A stretch of DNA of 64,000 bases, from positions 2,728,501 to 2,792,500 of the forward strand of contig NZ_CP081903.1 of the NCBI RefSeq assembly GCF_020091405.1. Reading direction: 5' to 3'. Positions 35,674 to 45,300 of the stretch are shown here, piece by piece (position 1 is the first letter of the stretch; the number at the start of each line of letters is the position of its first letter). The notes under the pieces were generated by a model. The model was given only the letters and a program-made list of their open reading frames with translations, was not told the DNA's origin and searched no databases. A program made the position numbers and the translations under genes. The stretch is from Bacteroides cellulosilyticus. GTDB taxonomy: Bacteria > Bacteroidota > Bacteroidia > Bacteroidales > Bacteroidaceae.

Positions 35674-37629
35674 TTACGGTACTATCGCTGTCTCCGTCAC
35701 ATTTACCGTTACCGTCACCTTCTTTGCCGCATCCGACAGATTCTGTATCTCAAAGGTTGCCGCCGCATTCGCGGGAAATGGTCCTGTTGGGAAATCCTTT
35801 GCATTCTGATCCAGCGTCAAGGTATAATCTATAGCTTCGGTGGCATGTCCTACCGCCTTGTCCGCTTTCAGCCATGCGGGCAGACCGGAAATCCGGCTTC
35901 CCCCTTTGGAGGTCACGGTCAGTTTCATGGACGAAGTAGTGCCGGCACTCGCCTGTCTCTGCATACTGAGTACTCCGGTTATCACATCCGGCGCTTCACT
36001 TCCAGCAACGTAAGAATTAGCTCCGGCCGGTTCCGACGGGGTGCCTGTCGCCGCGGCAACGGTAGGTACTCCGACTGCTGCCTTCACTGAAATCTGGCTC
36101 TCCTCACGTCCCGCCTTGCTACGCAACACGATGATGGCTTTCGGAAACAGATTGCCCGTATACTCTGCGTTTTTTGATACTTTACACGTATAAGCGACCG
36201 AGCCGGCACGGGTTACCGCATCTTTCGTGATTGCCGTCTTCAGCCACTCGGCGCTTCCGCCCGCAGAACTTGTATAGACAATGCTGCATTCCGCTTCCGA
36301 ATTACTGGTGAAGGGAATGCTGAAATAGTCGGTTTCATCCGGTGAGACGGTGGCTTTATTGTTATCCTCAATAACGGTTGCACTTGCCGGTTCTGCCACC
36401 AGTGTCCCGATAGCCAGTTCGTTTTCCGGCTGATACTCGAAATCCCCACCATCCGTCCAGTCCGAGACGGTGATGTTCACATCCAGCTTGAAGGGATCGG
36501 CATCGGTGATGCGCACCGTGTACCGATGGTTGGGTTTCACCTCGATGTAACCGCCTGTACCTGCTACCGACTGTTCAAAATCCACCATATAACTCACGTC
36601 CTGCGGCGGGTCCGTCATGTTCAGCGCATACTTGCCCTTGATAATCAGATAACCCTTGTCCGCAATTGGGCTGGGATAACTGTAGAAAGCACCTGTCTGC
36701 GTGCCTTTATTGGCATCGGCGCCGTCAAAGTCACGGTCGGGATAGGTGATGAGCGTCTTAGTAGGGTCTGCATCCTCCACAGGAACCACCGGGAAGAAAG
36801 TAACGCCTTTGCGACCGTGTCCCATCGATACACCGGTGATGGTGAGGTGTGACAATTTCTCATCATTGATAATATCGAAACGGGAGACGATACGCGACAG
36901 CGTCATGTTGATGCGTGTGCGTGAACCCATACTGATATCCCGCAAATCAAGCGCGGGGCTGTAAGAACCCACCATCGGCAGAGGCGTCAGCAATACGTCT
37001 GCGGCTTCGGCAGGGTCCAGCAACGGAGTGGTAAAGGTGAGGAAATCCGTTTCGGTCGGTACACCCGCCTTTGTCACAACGTTATAATCTGCCCCCGGAG
37101 AACTTTGTTCCAGCGGGGTGAAGACGGTGTATTCCGTTCCGGCTTTCAGCAATTTCGGCTGATTGGCAATGCAGTAGAACTTGGTGAACAGGCCTTTCTT
37201 GGGGCGCAGGGTGGCGAGTGCCACGTTGTTACCTTCCACTGTCAGCACGATTTTGGTGGCGTTAATCACCGTAGAGCCGTCCGCGCGGTAGCAGAACCGT
37301 TCCTGATAGGTGTACGGTCCTTCCTCCTTGTCCGAGGAAAACACATAGATGTCCAGTGAAGTGATTTCATTCTCTTCAGTGGTGGCTATGGCATCGTCGG
37401 CACGGGTGGTGGCGATGCGGGCGTTAGCGGCACGGGTATCGGTGTCCGCCGTCTTTATGTTCAGCTTGTTCTGGAAGCCGAGGATGACTTCGCGGCGTGT
37501 GGGGTCACCGGCCAGCGGATCATCGCCGGGAGTGGTTGCCGGCAGCACTTCCGCTTCGCTGCAACTCGCAAGTGAGAGGGCAAGCAAGCCTATCACCCAT
37601 GCGGAAAACTGTTTTCTGTTTTTAATCAT
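35674..37629 (-). CDS. Fimbrillin family lipoprotein
   Basis: 651 residues with a lipobox SLASC (Cys23). The N-terminal domain shows Mfa/Fim-type features: SLDIYVFSSDKEEGPYTYQE, PKKGLFTKFYCIANQPK and MTLSRIVSRFDIIND. About 250 further residues form BACON-like/Ig-like repeats that end TVTVNVTETAIVP. Type V pilins are exported as lipoproteins, cleaved by an arginine-specific protease and assembled by strand exchange; this role is inferred by family. Its N-terminal half is clearly paralogous to that of the 1112-residue gene at 42323. It is the last gene of the operon, 33 bases after the next fimbrillin. Confidence 0.85.
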   Translation of the reverse strand: MIKNRKQFSAWVIGLLALSLASCSEAEVLPATTPGDDPLAGDPTRREVILGFQNKLNIKTADTDTRAANARIATTRADDAIATTEENEITSLDIYVFSSDKEEGPYTYQERFCYRADGSTVINATKIVLTVEGNNVALATLRPKKGLFTKFYCIANQPKLLKAGTEYTVFTPLEQSSPGADYNVVTKAGVPTETDFLTFTTPLLDPAEAADVLLTPLPMVGSYSPALDLRDISMGSRTRINMTLSRIVSRFDIINDEKLSHLTITGVSMGHGRKGVTFFPVVPVEDADPTKTLITYPDRDFDGADANKGTQTGAFYSYPSPIADKGYLIIKGKYALNMTDPPQDVSYMVDFEQSVAGTGGYIEVKPNHRYTVRITDADPFKLDVNITVSDWTDGGDFEYQPENELAIGTLVAEPASATVIEDNNKATVSPDETDYFSIPFTSNSEAECSIVYTSSAGGSAEWLKTAITKDAVTRAGSVAYTCKVSKNAEYTGNLFPKAIIVLRSKAGREESQISVKAAVGVPTVAAATGTPSEPAGANSYVAGSEAPDVITGVLSMQRQASAGTTSSMKLTVTSKGGSRISGLPAWLKADKAVGHATEAIDYTLTLDQNAKDFPTGPFPANAAATFEIQNLSDAAKKVTVTVNVTETAIVP

Positions 37630-37662
37630 GATCTTATTGTTATTAATCGGTTATTTATTGAA

Positions 37663-39867
37663 TTAAGGAACGACAGCAGGTGCGGCCGGACTTACCAGCA
37701 CTGTCACGTCTTCCATGCCCGAGATATTGTTTTTCAGCACAATCGGTGCGGCGGTGAAGTCGGTGACGGAATTTTTCACGGTCAGGGTGAATACCTGGCT
37801 GCCGGTGGCATCCGTCGGATTGGTTTTTGCAAAGGGAGAAGTCTCTGCAATAGTAAACCAGGATGACAATGTGCTCGCCGTCACACCCTGCGGGGAAGTC
37901 ACCTTCACTTCAACGGTGGCTGCGGCGGTGCGGGGCACATCGGTAATCTTATTGTCGGTATAGGCGGCTCCACCCGGAGTGCCTGTTAGCTCAATCGTCG
38001 TAATGGCAGGGTCAAACAGTTCTACCGTCAGTTCCAGCTTCTTGGTGTCGTCACCCAGACTGATGATTTCGAACTTGCTGTTCGCGTCACTGGTTGCCGT
38101 CACATCCTTCAGCTTCAGCGTATAGAATTCCTCTACCGGAGTCGTTGCATGCACATCCGTGGCGGGAGTTCCGGTGTCACTTGATGCCGGACCTGTGGCA
38201 GCTTTCGATACCTCCAGCCAGGGAAGCGTGTTAGACAACACCAACTTCGTGCCAAAAGGACAGCTTGCCCCGAGCGTGATACTACTCTTGCCGGTTTTGT
38301 ACATAGTGAGCCTGTTATTTACCTGATCATATAAATTGAAATTCCCCGTAGCCGCATCCGGTGTGGCGAAATCCAGTACCGGGGCTGTGGCAGGCGGCAC
38401 GATGGTCAGCGTAGTGTACACCGACTCATCTTGTGACGCTGATTCATTGGCAAGCGTCAGTGTGACGGGAGCATACGGTGCATCAGCAGTCAGCGTGTAT
38501 TTGAAGGTCATGGTGGTGGTAGTCACTCCGTCTACCACTTCCGACTGATAACTGGCAACGTCATGTGTCAACCAGTCGATGCTCCATCCGGTTGTAGTGC
38601 TGAACTTCGGCTGTACCTTGCCGCTGGCAGTGGCGGTCAGTGTGATGGTTTTCTCCGTATTGTCAGCGTTCACACTGATTTCCTTGGTGGTGACGTCTGT
38701 TTCGGTTCCTTCCACATTCAGTGCAGTCACCACGGGCGCTGCGTTGTCGGGTTTGATGATAACTCCACCGCCACTGGTCCAGTCCACGATTTCGAAGAAA
38801 GCGGTGATGGTGGCTTCCATCACTTCCTTGATGTGCAGGGTATAGCGGGTATTGGCTACTACGTCCATGAATTTAGGATCACCGCCGCCATCGGGTATAC
38901 GTTGTATATCAAGATGGTATTCCACCGGAACGGGCTCTTTCTGCATCGGGTTCTGGTATTTGCCCTTGATGATGAGGAACGCCTTGTCCGTATCCTTGAG
39001 CGGATAAGTATAGAGGGCACTTTCCGTCACTCCTTGATTGGCTTTGGGCAGCATCAGATAACTACCTTCGGTGGTGGGATACTGGATGAGGCTGGCGGTG
39101 CGTCCGGCAGGATCAAGTTCTTCCAGCGTGCCCGGCATCACGGTAGATTGGTTTCGCCCGTTGCCCAGCGATACGCTTTCGATAATCAATCCCGTCTTGG
39201 CGGATTCGTTGTCGATGTCGAAGCGGCTCACGCGGCGTTTGAGTTCGATGTTCACCGTGGCGATGTTACCCAGTATCTTCGTAGTACCGCTTCCGGTCAT
39301 CACCAGCGGGGTGCCCAAGGCGGTGCCTGCTGCGTCCAGTTTCTCGGTGAAGTAGCTCTCGAAGACTGTGGCTTTCGTACCTTCTGTTTCGATGGCTCCG
39401 GTGGCGGCGTTGGTGGTCACCGCTGTCAGGGGATCGATGGCGGTTCCGTCAGTCTTGTAGAGCGTTGTACTGTTTGCCACGCAATACAGTTTCAGGTTGG
39501 GGATGCCTTTCAGTTCCGTGGGGAAGATGGAGGCTTTCCGGTCGGTTCCGGCACCGCTCAGTTTGAAGGTCTTCGCTGCGGTGTTGTCCTGTGCGGCGGC
39601 TTTCCACGTTTCCAGATACTGGTAGTCTCCGCCGTCTGCGGTGGCGGCAAACACATAGATGTCCAGATTATCAATCTGGTTTTCACTCTCGGAAGCGATG
39701 GCGCGGGTGTATTCCTGCGACTCTCCTCCGCCACTAAATACGAGACGGATCTCTTTGCCTTGCGCTCCACTTGTGGGAGTGTCGTCAATACCCAACTCGT
39801 TCTGGCTACATCCTGCAAGCAGGGCCAGTAGAGCGGACATCCAAAGCATGTTACTTTTTTTCATCAT
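37663..39867 (-). CDS. Fimbrillin family lipoprotein
   Basis: 734 residues with a lipobox LLAGC (Cys20). The N-terminal ~330 residues carry fimbrillin signatures (NQIDNLDIYVFAATADGGDYQ, KLYCVANSTTLY, ELKRRVSRFDIDNESAKTG). Three to four Ig/BACON-like segments follow (for example PWLEVSKAATGP and SWFTIAETSPF). It could be a structural or accessory pilin; the length is above the ~350-450 residues of FimA/Mfa1 because of the C-terminal repeats. A 422-residue open frame on the opposite strand is a composition shadow. Confidence 0.83.
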   Translation of the reverse strand: MMKKSNMLWMSALLALLAGCSQNELGIDDTPTSGAQGKEIRLVFSGGGESQEYTRAIASESENQIDNLDIYVFAATADGGDYQYLETWKAAAQDNTAAKTFKLSGAGTDRKASIFPTELKGIPNLKLYCVANSTTLYKTDGTAIDPLTAVTTNAATGAIETEGTKATVFESYFTEKLDAAGTALGTPLVMTGSGTTKILGNIATVNIELKRRVSRFDIDNESAKTGLIIESVSLGNGRNQSTVMPGTLEELDPAGRTASLIQYPTTEGSYLMLPKANQGVTESALYTYPLKDTDKAFLIIKGKYQNPMQKEPVPVEYHLDIQRIPDGGGDPKFMDVVANTRYTLHIKEVMEATITAFFEIVDWTSGGGVIIKPDNAAPVVTALNVEGTETDVTTKEISVNADNTEKTITLTATASGKVQPKFSTTTGWSIDWLTHDVASYQSEVVDGVTTTTMTFKYTLTADAPYAPVTLTLANESASQDESVYTTLTIVPPATAPVLDFATPDAATGNFNLYDQVNNRLTMYKTGKSSITLGASCPFGTKLVLSNTLPWLEVSKAATGPASSDTGTPATDVHATTPVEEFYTLKLKDVTATSDANSKFEIISLGDDTKKLELTVELFDPAITTIELTGTPGGAAYTDNKITDVPRTAAATVEVKVTSPQGVTASTLSSWFTIAETSPFAKTNPTDATGSQVFTLTVKNSVTDFTAAPIVLKNNISGMEDVTVLVSPAAPAVVP

Positions 39868-39919
39868 TTGTCTATACTTTTATTTGAAAGTTAATAAATT
39901 AATTATAAGCTGTTTAGCA

Positions 39920-40022
39920 GGCCGTACTGCTACGGGTACCGTAGGTGGTCGTCTTCGTTGGTCGTAGCCGGCCGTCTATGCCACCCGTAGCCGGTCACCT
40001 ACGACCGGCGTAGCAGTAGGGC
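39920..40022. repeat. GC-rich inverted repeat between fimbrial genes
   Basis: GCCGTACTGCTACGGGTACC on the left is mirrored, with mismatches, by a right arm ending CGTAGCAGTAGGGC. Inner pieces (CGTAGGTGG with GTCACCTACG, and CGTAGCCGG twice) give extra stems. It lies in the 176-base gap between the HU/DUF4469 gene and the 734-residue fimbrillin, and may act as a partial terminator or processing site that sets subunit ratios (inference). Confidence 0.6.
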
Positions 40023-40043
40023 TATCGGTTGCGGTTGTTTCTT

Positions 40044-40844
40044 TTATCCCAACGGGTTCTCATCTAAACCGCCTTCTCCGCCGCTACCACTACCGCTACC
40101 CCCTCCTGAGGGAGCCGTACCGATATAAATGGTCTTCGTTACACTGCGCGGAGCTTTTAGCAATGTCTTGCTATTACTACCGAATTGCGTGGTTACTTTC
40201 AGCTCATACGTTCCGTCCGCCAGATTGGCGGGGATAATGAATGTCAGTTTCGAAGGATCATTCGTTACCCAGAGGTCTTCGGTCACTTTGGTTTCCGTGC
40301 CCTTACTGCTCGTCAAGGTAATGCCTACGGCTGGGTCAGTTCCCACCACTTTCAACTTGCCGCCTGTAAGCGTGAAAGCACGTCCTGCGGTGGCTGAGGC
40401 GTCGAGTGCGCGGGTGGAGGCATCCTGTACGCCACCGATGTACATGGCGCTGCCTTTCTCGCCGATGATGCCCACGGTGGTTTGCTTGATGGCTTCCCGC
40501 AGGTCGGCGCCTACGTTGAAGTTCACCACGATGGAGTTCTTTGCCGGATTCCAGGTGGAGTTCTCTATGATGCCCCGGAAGCTGACAGAAGCGTAGTATA
40601 ACCCTGTATTCACACTCACTCCGGTCATCAGCAGCCGCTTGATGACACGCTTTTGCAGGTCGAATACGTGACGGATGGTTTCTTCGCGCAGACCGGAGTC
40701 TTCGGCTTTCAGTTCGGCAATAATGCGGTTCTCATCGGCGTTGCCGATGGAGACGGGGACGAGGATCATGTCCTCCTTGTTGTCCACGGTCACGGTGTTG
40801 TCCGCCAGTTGACCGTTGATTTGATACTTGATTTCGTTTGCCAT
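40044..40844 (-). CDS. HU-like DNA-binding plus DUF4469 (Ig-like) protein
   Basis: 266 residues with no signal peptide. The N-terminal ~120 residues resemble the Bacteroidetes IHF/HU-like domain (DNTVTVDNKEDMILVPVSIG, EETIRHVFDLQKRVIKRLL, GLYYASVSFRGIIENSTW). The next ~100 residues form a DUF4469 Ig-like domain (TGGKLKVVGTDPAVGITL and GTYELKVTTQFG). It ends in a Gly/Ser-rich tail. A cytosolic DNA-binding-fold protein inside a pilus operon is unexpected; it may regulate the locus or have another, non-DNA role. Confidence 0.72.
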   Translation of the reverse strand: MANEIKYQINGQLADNTVTVDNKEDMILVPVSIGNADENRIIAELKAEDSGLREETIRHVFDLQKRVIKRLLMTGVSVNTGLYYASVSFRGIIENSTWNPAKNSIVVNFNVGADLREAIKQTTVGIIGEKGSAMYIGGVQDASTRALDASATAGRAFTLTGGKLKVVGTDPAVGITLTSSKGTETKVTEDLWVTNDPSKLTFIIPANLADGTYELKVTTQFGSNSKTLLKAPRSVTKTIYIGTAPSGGGSGSGSGGEGGLDENPLG

Positions 40845-41023
40845 AATCTTTATTTTTTATAATTAGTAATGTCGGTAAAACCGAAGTTTTGCCGGGTTGA
40901 TAAATCGGATAATTATGGCATGAGGGAATGAATTTCTTGGAGAAAAGCTGTTCTGCGGATTGGTAATCCGTCGAAACGGGAGGGTATTTCACAAAAAAAT
41001 CATTCCAACATGTCAAACTAGCT
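40845..41023. repeat. Short palindromes between the HU/DUF4469 and Rpn genes
   Basis: CGGATTGGTAATCCG (about 40956-40970) is a small palindrome of the GGATTnGnAATCC type, repeated twice on the other side of the Rpn gene. At 40997-41017 a partial copy of the Rpn-flanking repeat lies inverted next to the full copy at 41024, so the two can form a hairpin with a stem of about 20 bases. Confidence 0.6.
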
Positions 41024-42139
41024 TTCGTTCTTTGACATGTTGGAATGATTTAAATATAGGGTAATGCTTAAAGATTAAGCGTCAATGTGCAATATGTATG
41101 ATATTACAAGAGTTCTATTTCTTTTATAGATAATCCGGTACATTGAGAAATTAGCTCGAAAGAAACGCCTTGTTTTTTCATATTAAGGGCTATGAGATGT
41201 CGTTCTTCCGCCATTCCTTTCTCTATTCCTTTCTCTATTCCTTTTTCCATCCCTTCGGCCATACCTTTCTCCATCCCTCTGCGTTCCGCACTATTATACA
41301 GCGTTTTTTCCACACTGATAATATCCCAGAACTTTTCATAACCGGCCAATTGCGCATCCGTAAAAGCCGATACTTCCAAGGCATCAACCGCTTTTTTCAC
41401 TTCGGGATTCGCCATTAGTTCTTCTGGCACTTCACGGGTATTGTCATTGATTTCAGTCAAGTATCGTAACCAAAGCACCTGCATTTTCTTTTCAGAATAC
41501 GAATGCGGGGTAAATTTAGGCAGCTCTACAAAAATCAGTTGGAGACCATCAATCACTTTATCAGAGTTTTCCACATGAATCATCTGATAATGATGATAAT
41601 ACCCTTCCAGCTCCGGTTCAAATATCTCATTGACCAGATTCAACGAATACACGGGTTGTAGCAACTCATATTGTTCGCCAACACTCATCTGGCGAACATA
41701 GGCCTTAGAGGCATTGAACAACACACGTTGTTTGAACTCCGGTGACCAAATCATCTGCATTTCCACAATGAACTGTCTGCCCTGCTTATCCTTGCAACGG
41801 ACATCAACAATACTGTTCTTACGCAATGGATTTTCGGGAACCATCTCCGAAGGGAGATATTCAATATCGGTTATTTCCTGATCGGCAGTCAGTGGCAGCA
41901 AGGCGTTCAAGAGGCTCATCACCAAATCGGGATGTTCGCCAAAGACCCGCTTGAAGGTCAAGTCTGCTTTAGGATTCAAATATTTCATAATTACTTTCTA
42001 TTTAATGTGAACACATATACTTAAATACATTATAACCGCCCCATAATGAGGATGTTTAATGCTTGACAAAGATACGTATTTATCATCAAGAATACCAGCA
42101 AAGTATTATAAAAATCATTCCAACATGTCAAAGAACGAA
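41024..42139. mobile_element. Unit bounded by perfect 28-base inverted repeats carrying an Rpn gene
   Basis: The 28 bases at 41024-41051 are the exact reverse complement of those at 42112-42139 (core ATTCCAACATGTCAAAGAAC). They enclose a single gene, the Rpn-type nuclease, in about 1.1 kb. The unit interrupts the fimbrial gene cluster. Repeats this long and exact suggest either a mobile or recombining unit or paired regulatory palindromes. I saw no obvious target-site duplication. Confidence 0.6.
41104..41988 (-). CDS. Rpn family PD-(D/E)XK nuclease (recombination-promoting nuclease/putative transposase)
   Basis: 294 residues. It starts with the family signature KADLTFKRVFGEHPDL and contains the nuclease core KNSIVDVRCKDKQGRQFIVEMQM, where D, then E-x-Q (here EMQM), form the PD-(D/E)XK site. 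A C-terminal low-complexity stretch (MEKGMAEGMEKGIEKGIEKG) is typical of Rpn proteins. E. coli Rpn proteins are Ca/Mg-dependent DNA nucleases that promote recA-independent recombination. The gene is flanked by 28-base inverted repeats and sits inside the fimbrial cluster on the same strand. The 259-base gap to the next gene carries palindromes. Confidence 0.88.
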   Translation of the reverse strand: MKYLNPKADLTFKRVFGEHPDLVMSLLNALLPLTADQEITDIEYLPSEMVPENPLRKNSIVDVRCKDKQGRQFIVEMQMIWSPEFKQRVLFNASKAYVRQMSVGEQYELLQPVYSLNLVNEIFEPELEGYYHHYQMIHVENSDKVIDGLQLIFVELPKFTPHSYSEKKMQVLWLRYLTEINDNTREVPEELMANPEVKKAVDALEVSAFTDAQLAGYEKFWDIISVEKTLYNSAERRGMEKGMAEGMEKGIEKGIEKGMAEERHLIALNMKKQGVSFELISQCTGLSIKEIELL

Positions 42140-42322
42140 TGTGCTGTTGCCAGCTATGCCCAATGAAGGGATTATCATTTCAAACAGTATTCGTTCAAGC
42201 GGATTTGCAATCCGCTTGTGTTTGGTAGTAGGATTTGTAATCCGATAAAAATTAATCTTTTGATCGGATGTGATGTGTCGGGTTACAAATTCGCCAGGAC
42301 GGAGCCATGCCCTACGTATTGC
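42140..42322. repeat. Palindromic REP-like motifs after the 1112-residue fimbrillin
   Basis: GCGGATTTGCAATCCGC (about 42199-42215) and GGATTTGTAATCC (about 42230-42242) are palindromes of the same type as the one near 40956, so they lie on both sides of the Rpn unit. No gene is seen in the 334-base gap. Confidence 0.6.
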
Positions 42323-45300
42323 TCAATCATGTACCAATACATAGCAGGTTCCAAAATTGTGATCTGAGGGTTCAGCTGTATCTCCCCAGCCGTAGCTAAT
42401 AACATTTCCACTAGTTTGGTAATCCAGCCCATAGCCGTTTCCTGTTCTGCTCGTACTTGTTTCTATCAAGAGATACCTATATTGGTTAATAGCAGGTAGA
42501 ATATTAAAAAAGTATGAAGGTACACTCTTGGTGTTTACTGTTTTGTCATTTACACTACTAGGCAGAGATGTAAATATAGTGTTACGCACATCACTTGCAG
42601 TTGGCGTCTTCCAGCCATTTCCGACCGAGTTGGCTTTCGATCTGGCAGTACTGAGTGATACGTTTAATTCACTGACTTTGCTAAAGAACTTGCCACCTAC
42701 CTTATACGCCCAATATCCGGCAGTAATCGGTAGCTTGTTATATATTGTTAGCTGATAGTCGTTGTAATATCCACTCTCATTGACGGCACTGAATGTGACT
42801 GTTCCGAAAGTATAGTTGCCTTCTGTAGTTGATCCCAACCAGGGACTACCCGGGATAGACAGGTTGAACTCGTCATATTTAGAGTTCGAGCTCCAAACCT
42901 TCGTCCGGGAAATTGATAGTATCCCTACAGAACTCGAATTCGCAGAGAAACCACATTCGGAATAAAGCCTGAATTTAGCATTGTATGTTCCATACAAAGA
43001 TGCATCATCATTCACGTACAGGTAGCCATATGTATCATAACCCGTAAGGTTAAACGCATTGGAGTATCCCGATGCTCCGCTTATGGACGGACGTGAGGAC
43101 CTAAACTGCATTTTAAGGTTTGTAACTTTACTTTCGTCCGATGCATTCTTTACGGGTATCGTGTAACTTTCAGTACCAGTGTAATTATTCCACGAACTGC
43201 TACCAACAGTATAATCGGTCGTGCTATTATTCACTTTGGTCGAAGACTTGTAAAACGAGCTTAGGTTCGGATCTACAAATGTGTGTCCTCCTAATGAATA
43301 AATGCGGATCTTCTTCGTAGTCGAAGAGCCCGTTTTCGTATGTTGCAGGTATACGGTATTGCTGGAGAAGGAGTTGGCAGATGGCGTTGCACCGCTTACA
43401 TCTGTAATTGTAGGCGCTTGAAACACTCTTGTGATATTCACCGTCATCCCTGTACCTCCGGAAGCATTAGTAAACACCAGTTCTGTATCAGCAAAATTTT
43501 CTGCATCCTCTATCAGTCTGAAAGTAAAATTCGTCGTTAGGCTCTCCGGTGCGCTGCGTATGGCGGGTGATGTAACTACCTCCAGCCACGATGGTTTCGT
43601 ACTTAGAGTAGGCTTGCTGTAATTATCCATTGTAAGGGTGAATTGCTTGTCCTTGATGATGGGCATAGTGAGGGTTGCAGTAGTAGTTGTTATATCCGAA
43701 AGCTTAATATCCGAAGGTGCGGTTGTTAATTGTAAGTTGTTGATTCGGTTGGGTAGCAACTTTACTTTGATATTTCCTATTTTAGTGTGGTCGGAGTTAT
43801 TCAATACATTTACGGCAATTTCCTTTTCCGTCAGATCGGAAGCAGTCGTAGCCGCCCACTGAAAGGTGTACTCCTGCGTGGTATGCGTGCTTGAAGTCGG
43901 GGTGACAGTGATATCCGAGTTAACGGGAAGTTCTATCTTACTGCCGCCTATGGAAGTGACAGTGATCTTGCCCGTAGAAGAAGTTCCGGCACTGACTACT
44001 TGTGCCAAATAGAGTGTGCTCTCTGCTGCATTCCAGTTGCTCACCCCGCTCGGATTCATTTCACCGCCTATGGTTTCTACCTCAGGAATACCATAGGTCG
44101 TATCTATCAGTACCACTTCCTCGCTACCTCCTGCCTTGTCCATCAGGCGGAGAATACCACGGGGATAGGAGTCACCGGTATAGTTTTCTTTGAAAGAAAC
44201 TTTGTACTTCACCTGCTTCGTGGTTTCTGCACGTGTGGTCGTTACAGGTATTTCCTCCCATTTCAGCCATTCGGTTTCCGCTGTACCACCGTAATAGGTA
44301 AGTTTTGCATCCACTCCAGCATTGGAACCGGTGGTAACGGTGAAGCTACTACCAGCCTTGAGTAATAGTGTAACGATATTGGTATTGGGCTCGTAAGTGG
44401 TCTCATCTACTGGTAACAAATCGGCTACGGTAATGGCTTCCAGTCCGTTGTCCGGTTCATAATCATCAATATAATCGCCAGTTTCCCAGTCCACCAGACG
44501 AATATTGGCTGTCAGTTCAAAAGGGTCAGCTTCGGTGATTTGTACTGTGTAGCGGTGGTTATGATTGATTTCAATGCGTGTGCCGTTGCCGTCGCTCACC
44601 CGTTCGAAGGGGATGCGGTAAGAAACCTCTTTCTTCTCGTCTGTCAGATTCACCGCATACAGTCCTTTCAATATCAGGAACCCTTCGTCCATTGCCTTGC
44701 ACGGGTAGCAGTAGAAAGCCTTGGTGGTGGTTCCTATGTTGGCATTCAGCCCGTCAAAAGGACGGTAGGGATATGTAATCAACTGTCCGGGTGTGGCGGG
44801 AACGTCGCCTATAGCCCGAATGGGAAACAGTGTTACGCCTTGTCGTCCGTTGCCCATACTGATATCGGTAATAGTAAAATGAGACTTTACGGCATCATTC
44901 ACCACGTCAAATCGCGCCACGGCACGGCTGAGCGAGACGTTCAGCCGCACGTATGTCCCCATGCTGTATTCCCGCAAGTCAACAGGCTGGCTGCTGGCAC
45001 CGGACATAGGCAGCGGGGCAAGTAGGATATCCGTATTGAAACCGGTGGGCTCCAATAGCGGGGTATTCAGTTTGATGAAGTCGTTTTCAGTAGGAATACC
45101 GGGTGTCGTTACCGCATCGCCCGGCACGCCTGCCTGTTGCGAATTCTGTTGCAACGGTGTATAGCCGGTGTACTCATGTCCTGTCGCATCATTCAGTTCC
45201 GTCTGGTTGGCTACACAATAAAACTTGGTGAACAGGCCCTTGCGGGGATAGAACACCACATTCACCCTTCCGGCTGCTTCATCCGATTTCAGGTCGAGTG

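Noticed and set aside
38563..39831. A 422-residue open frame on the plus strand
   Set aside because: It is antisense to the 734-residue fimbrillin, has no family motifs, and its composition is a mirror of the GC-rich pilin gene.
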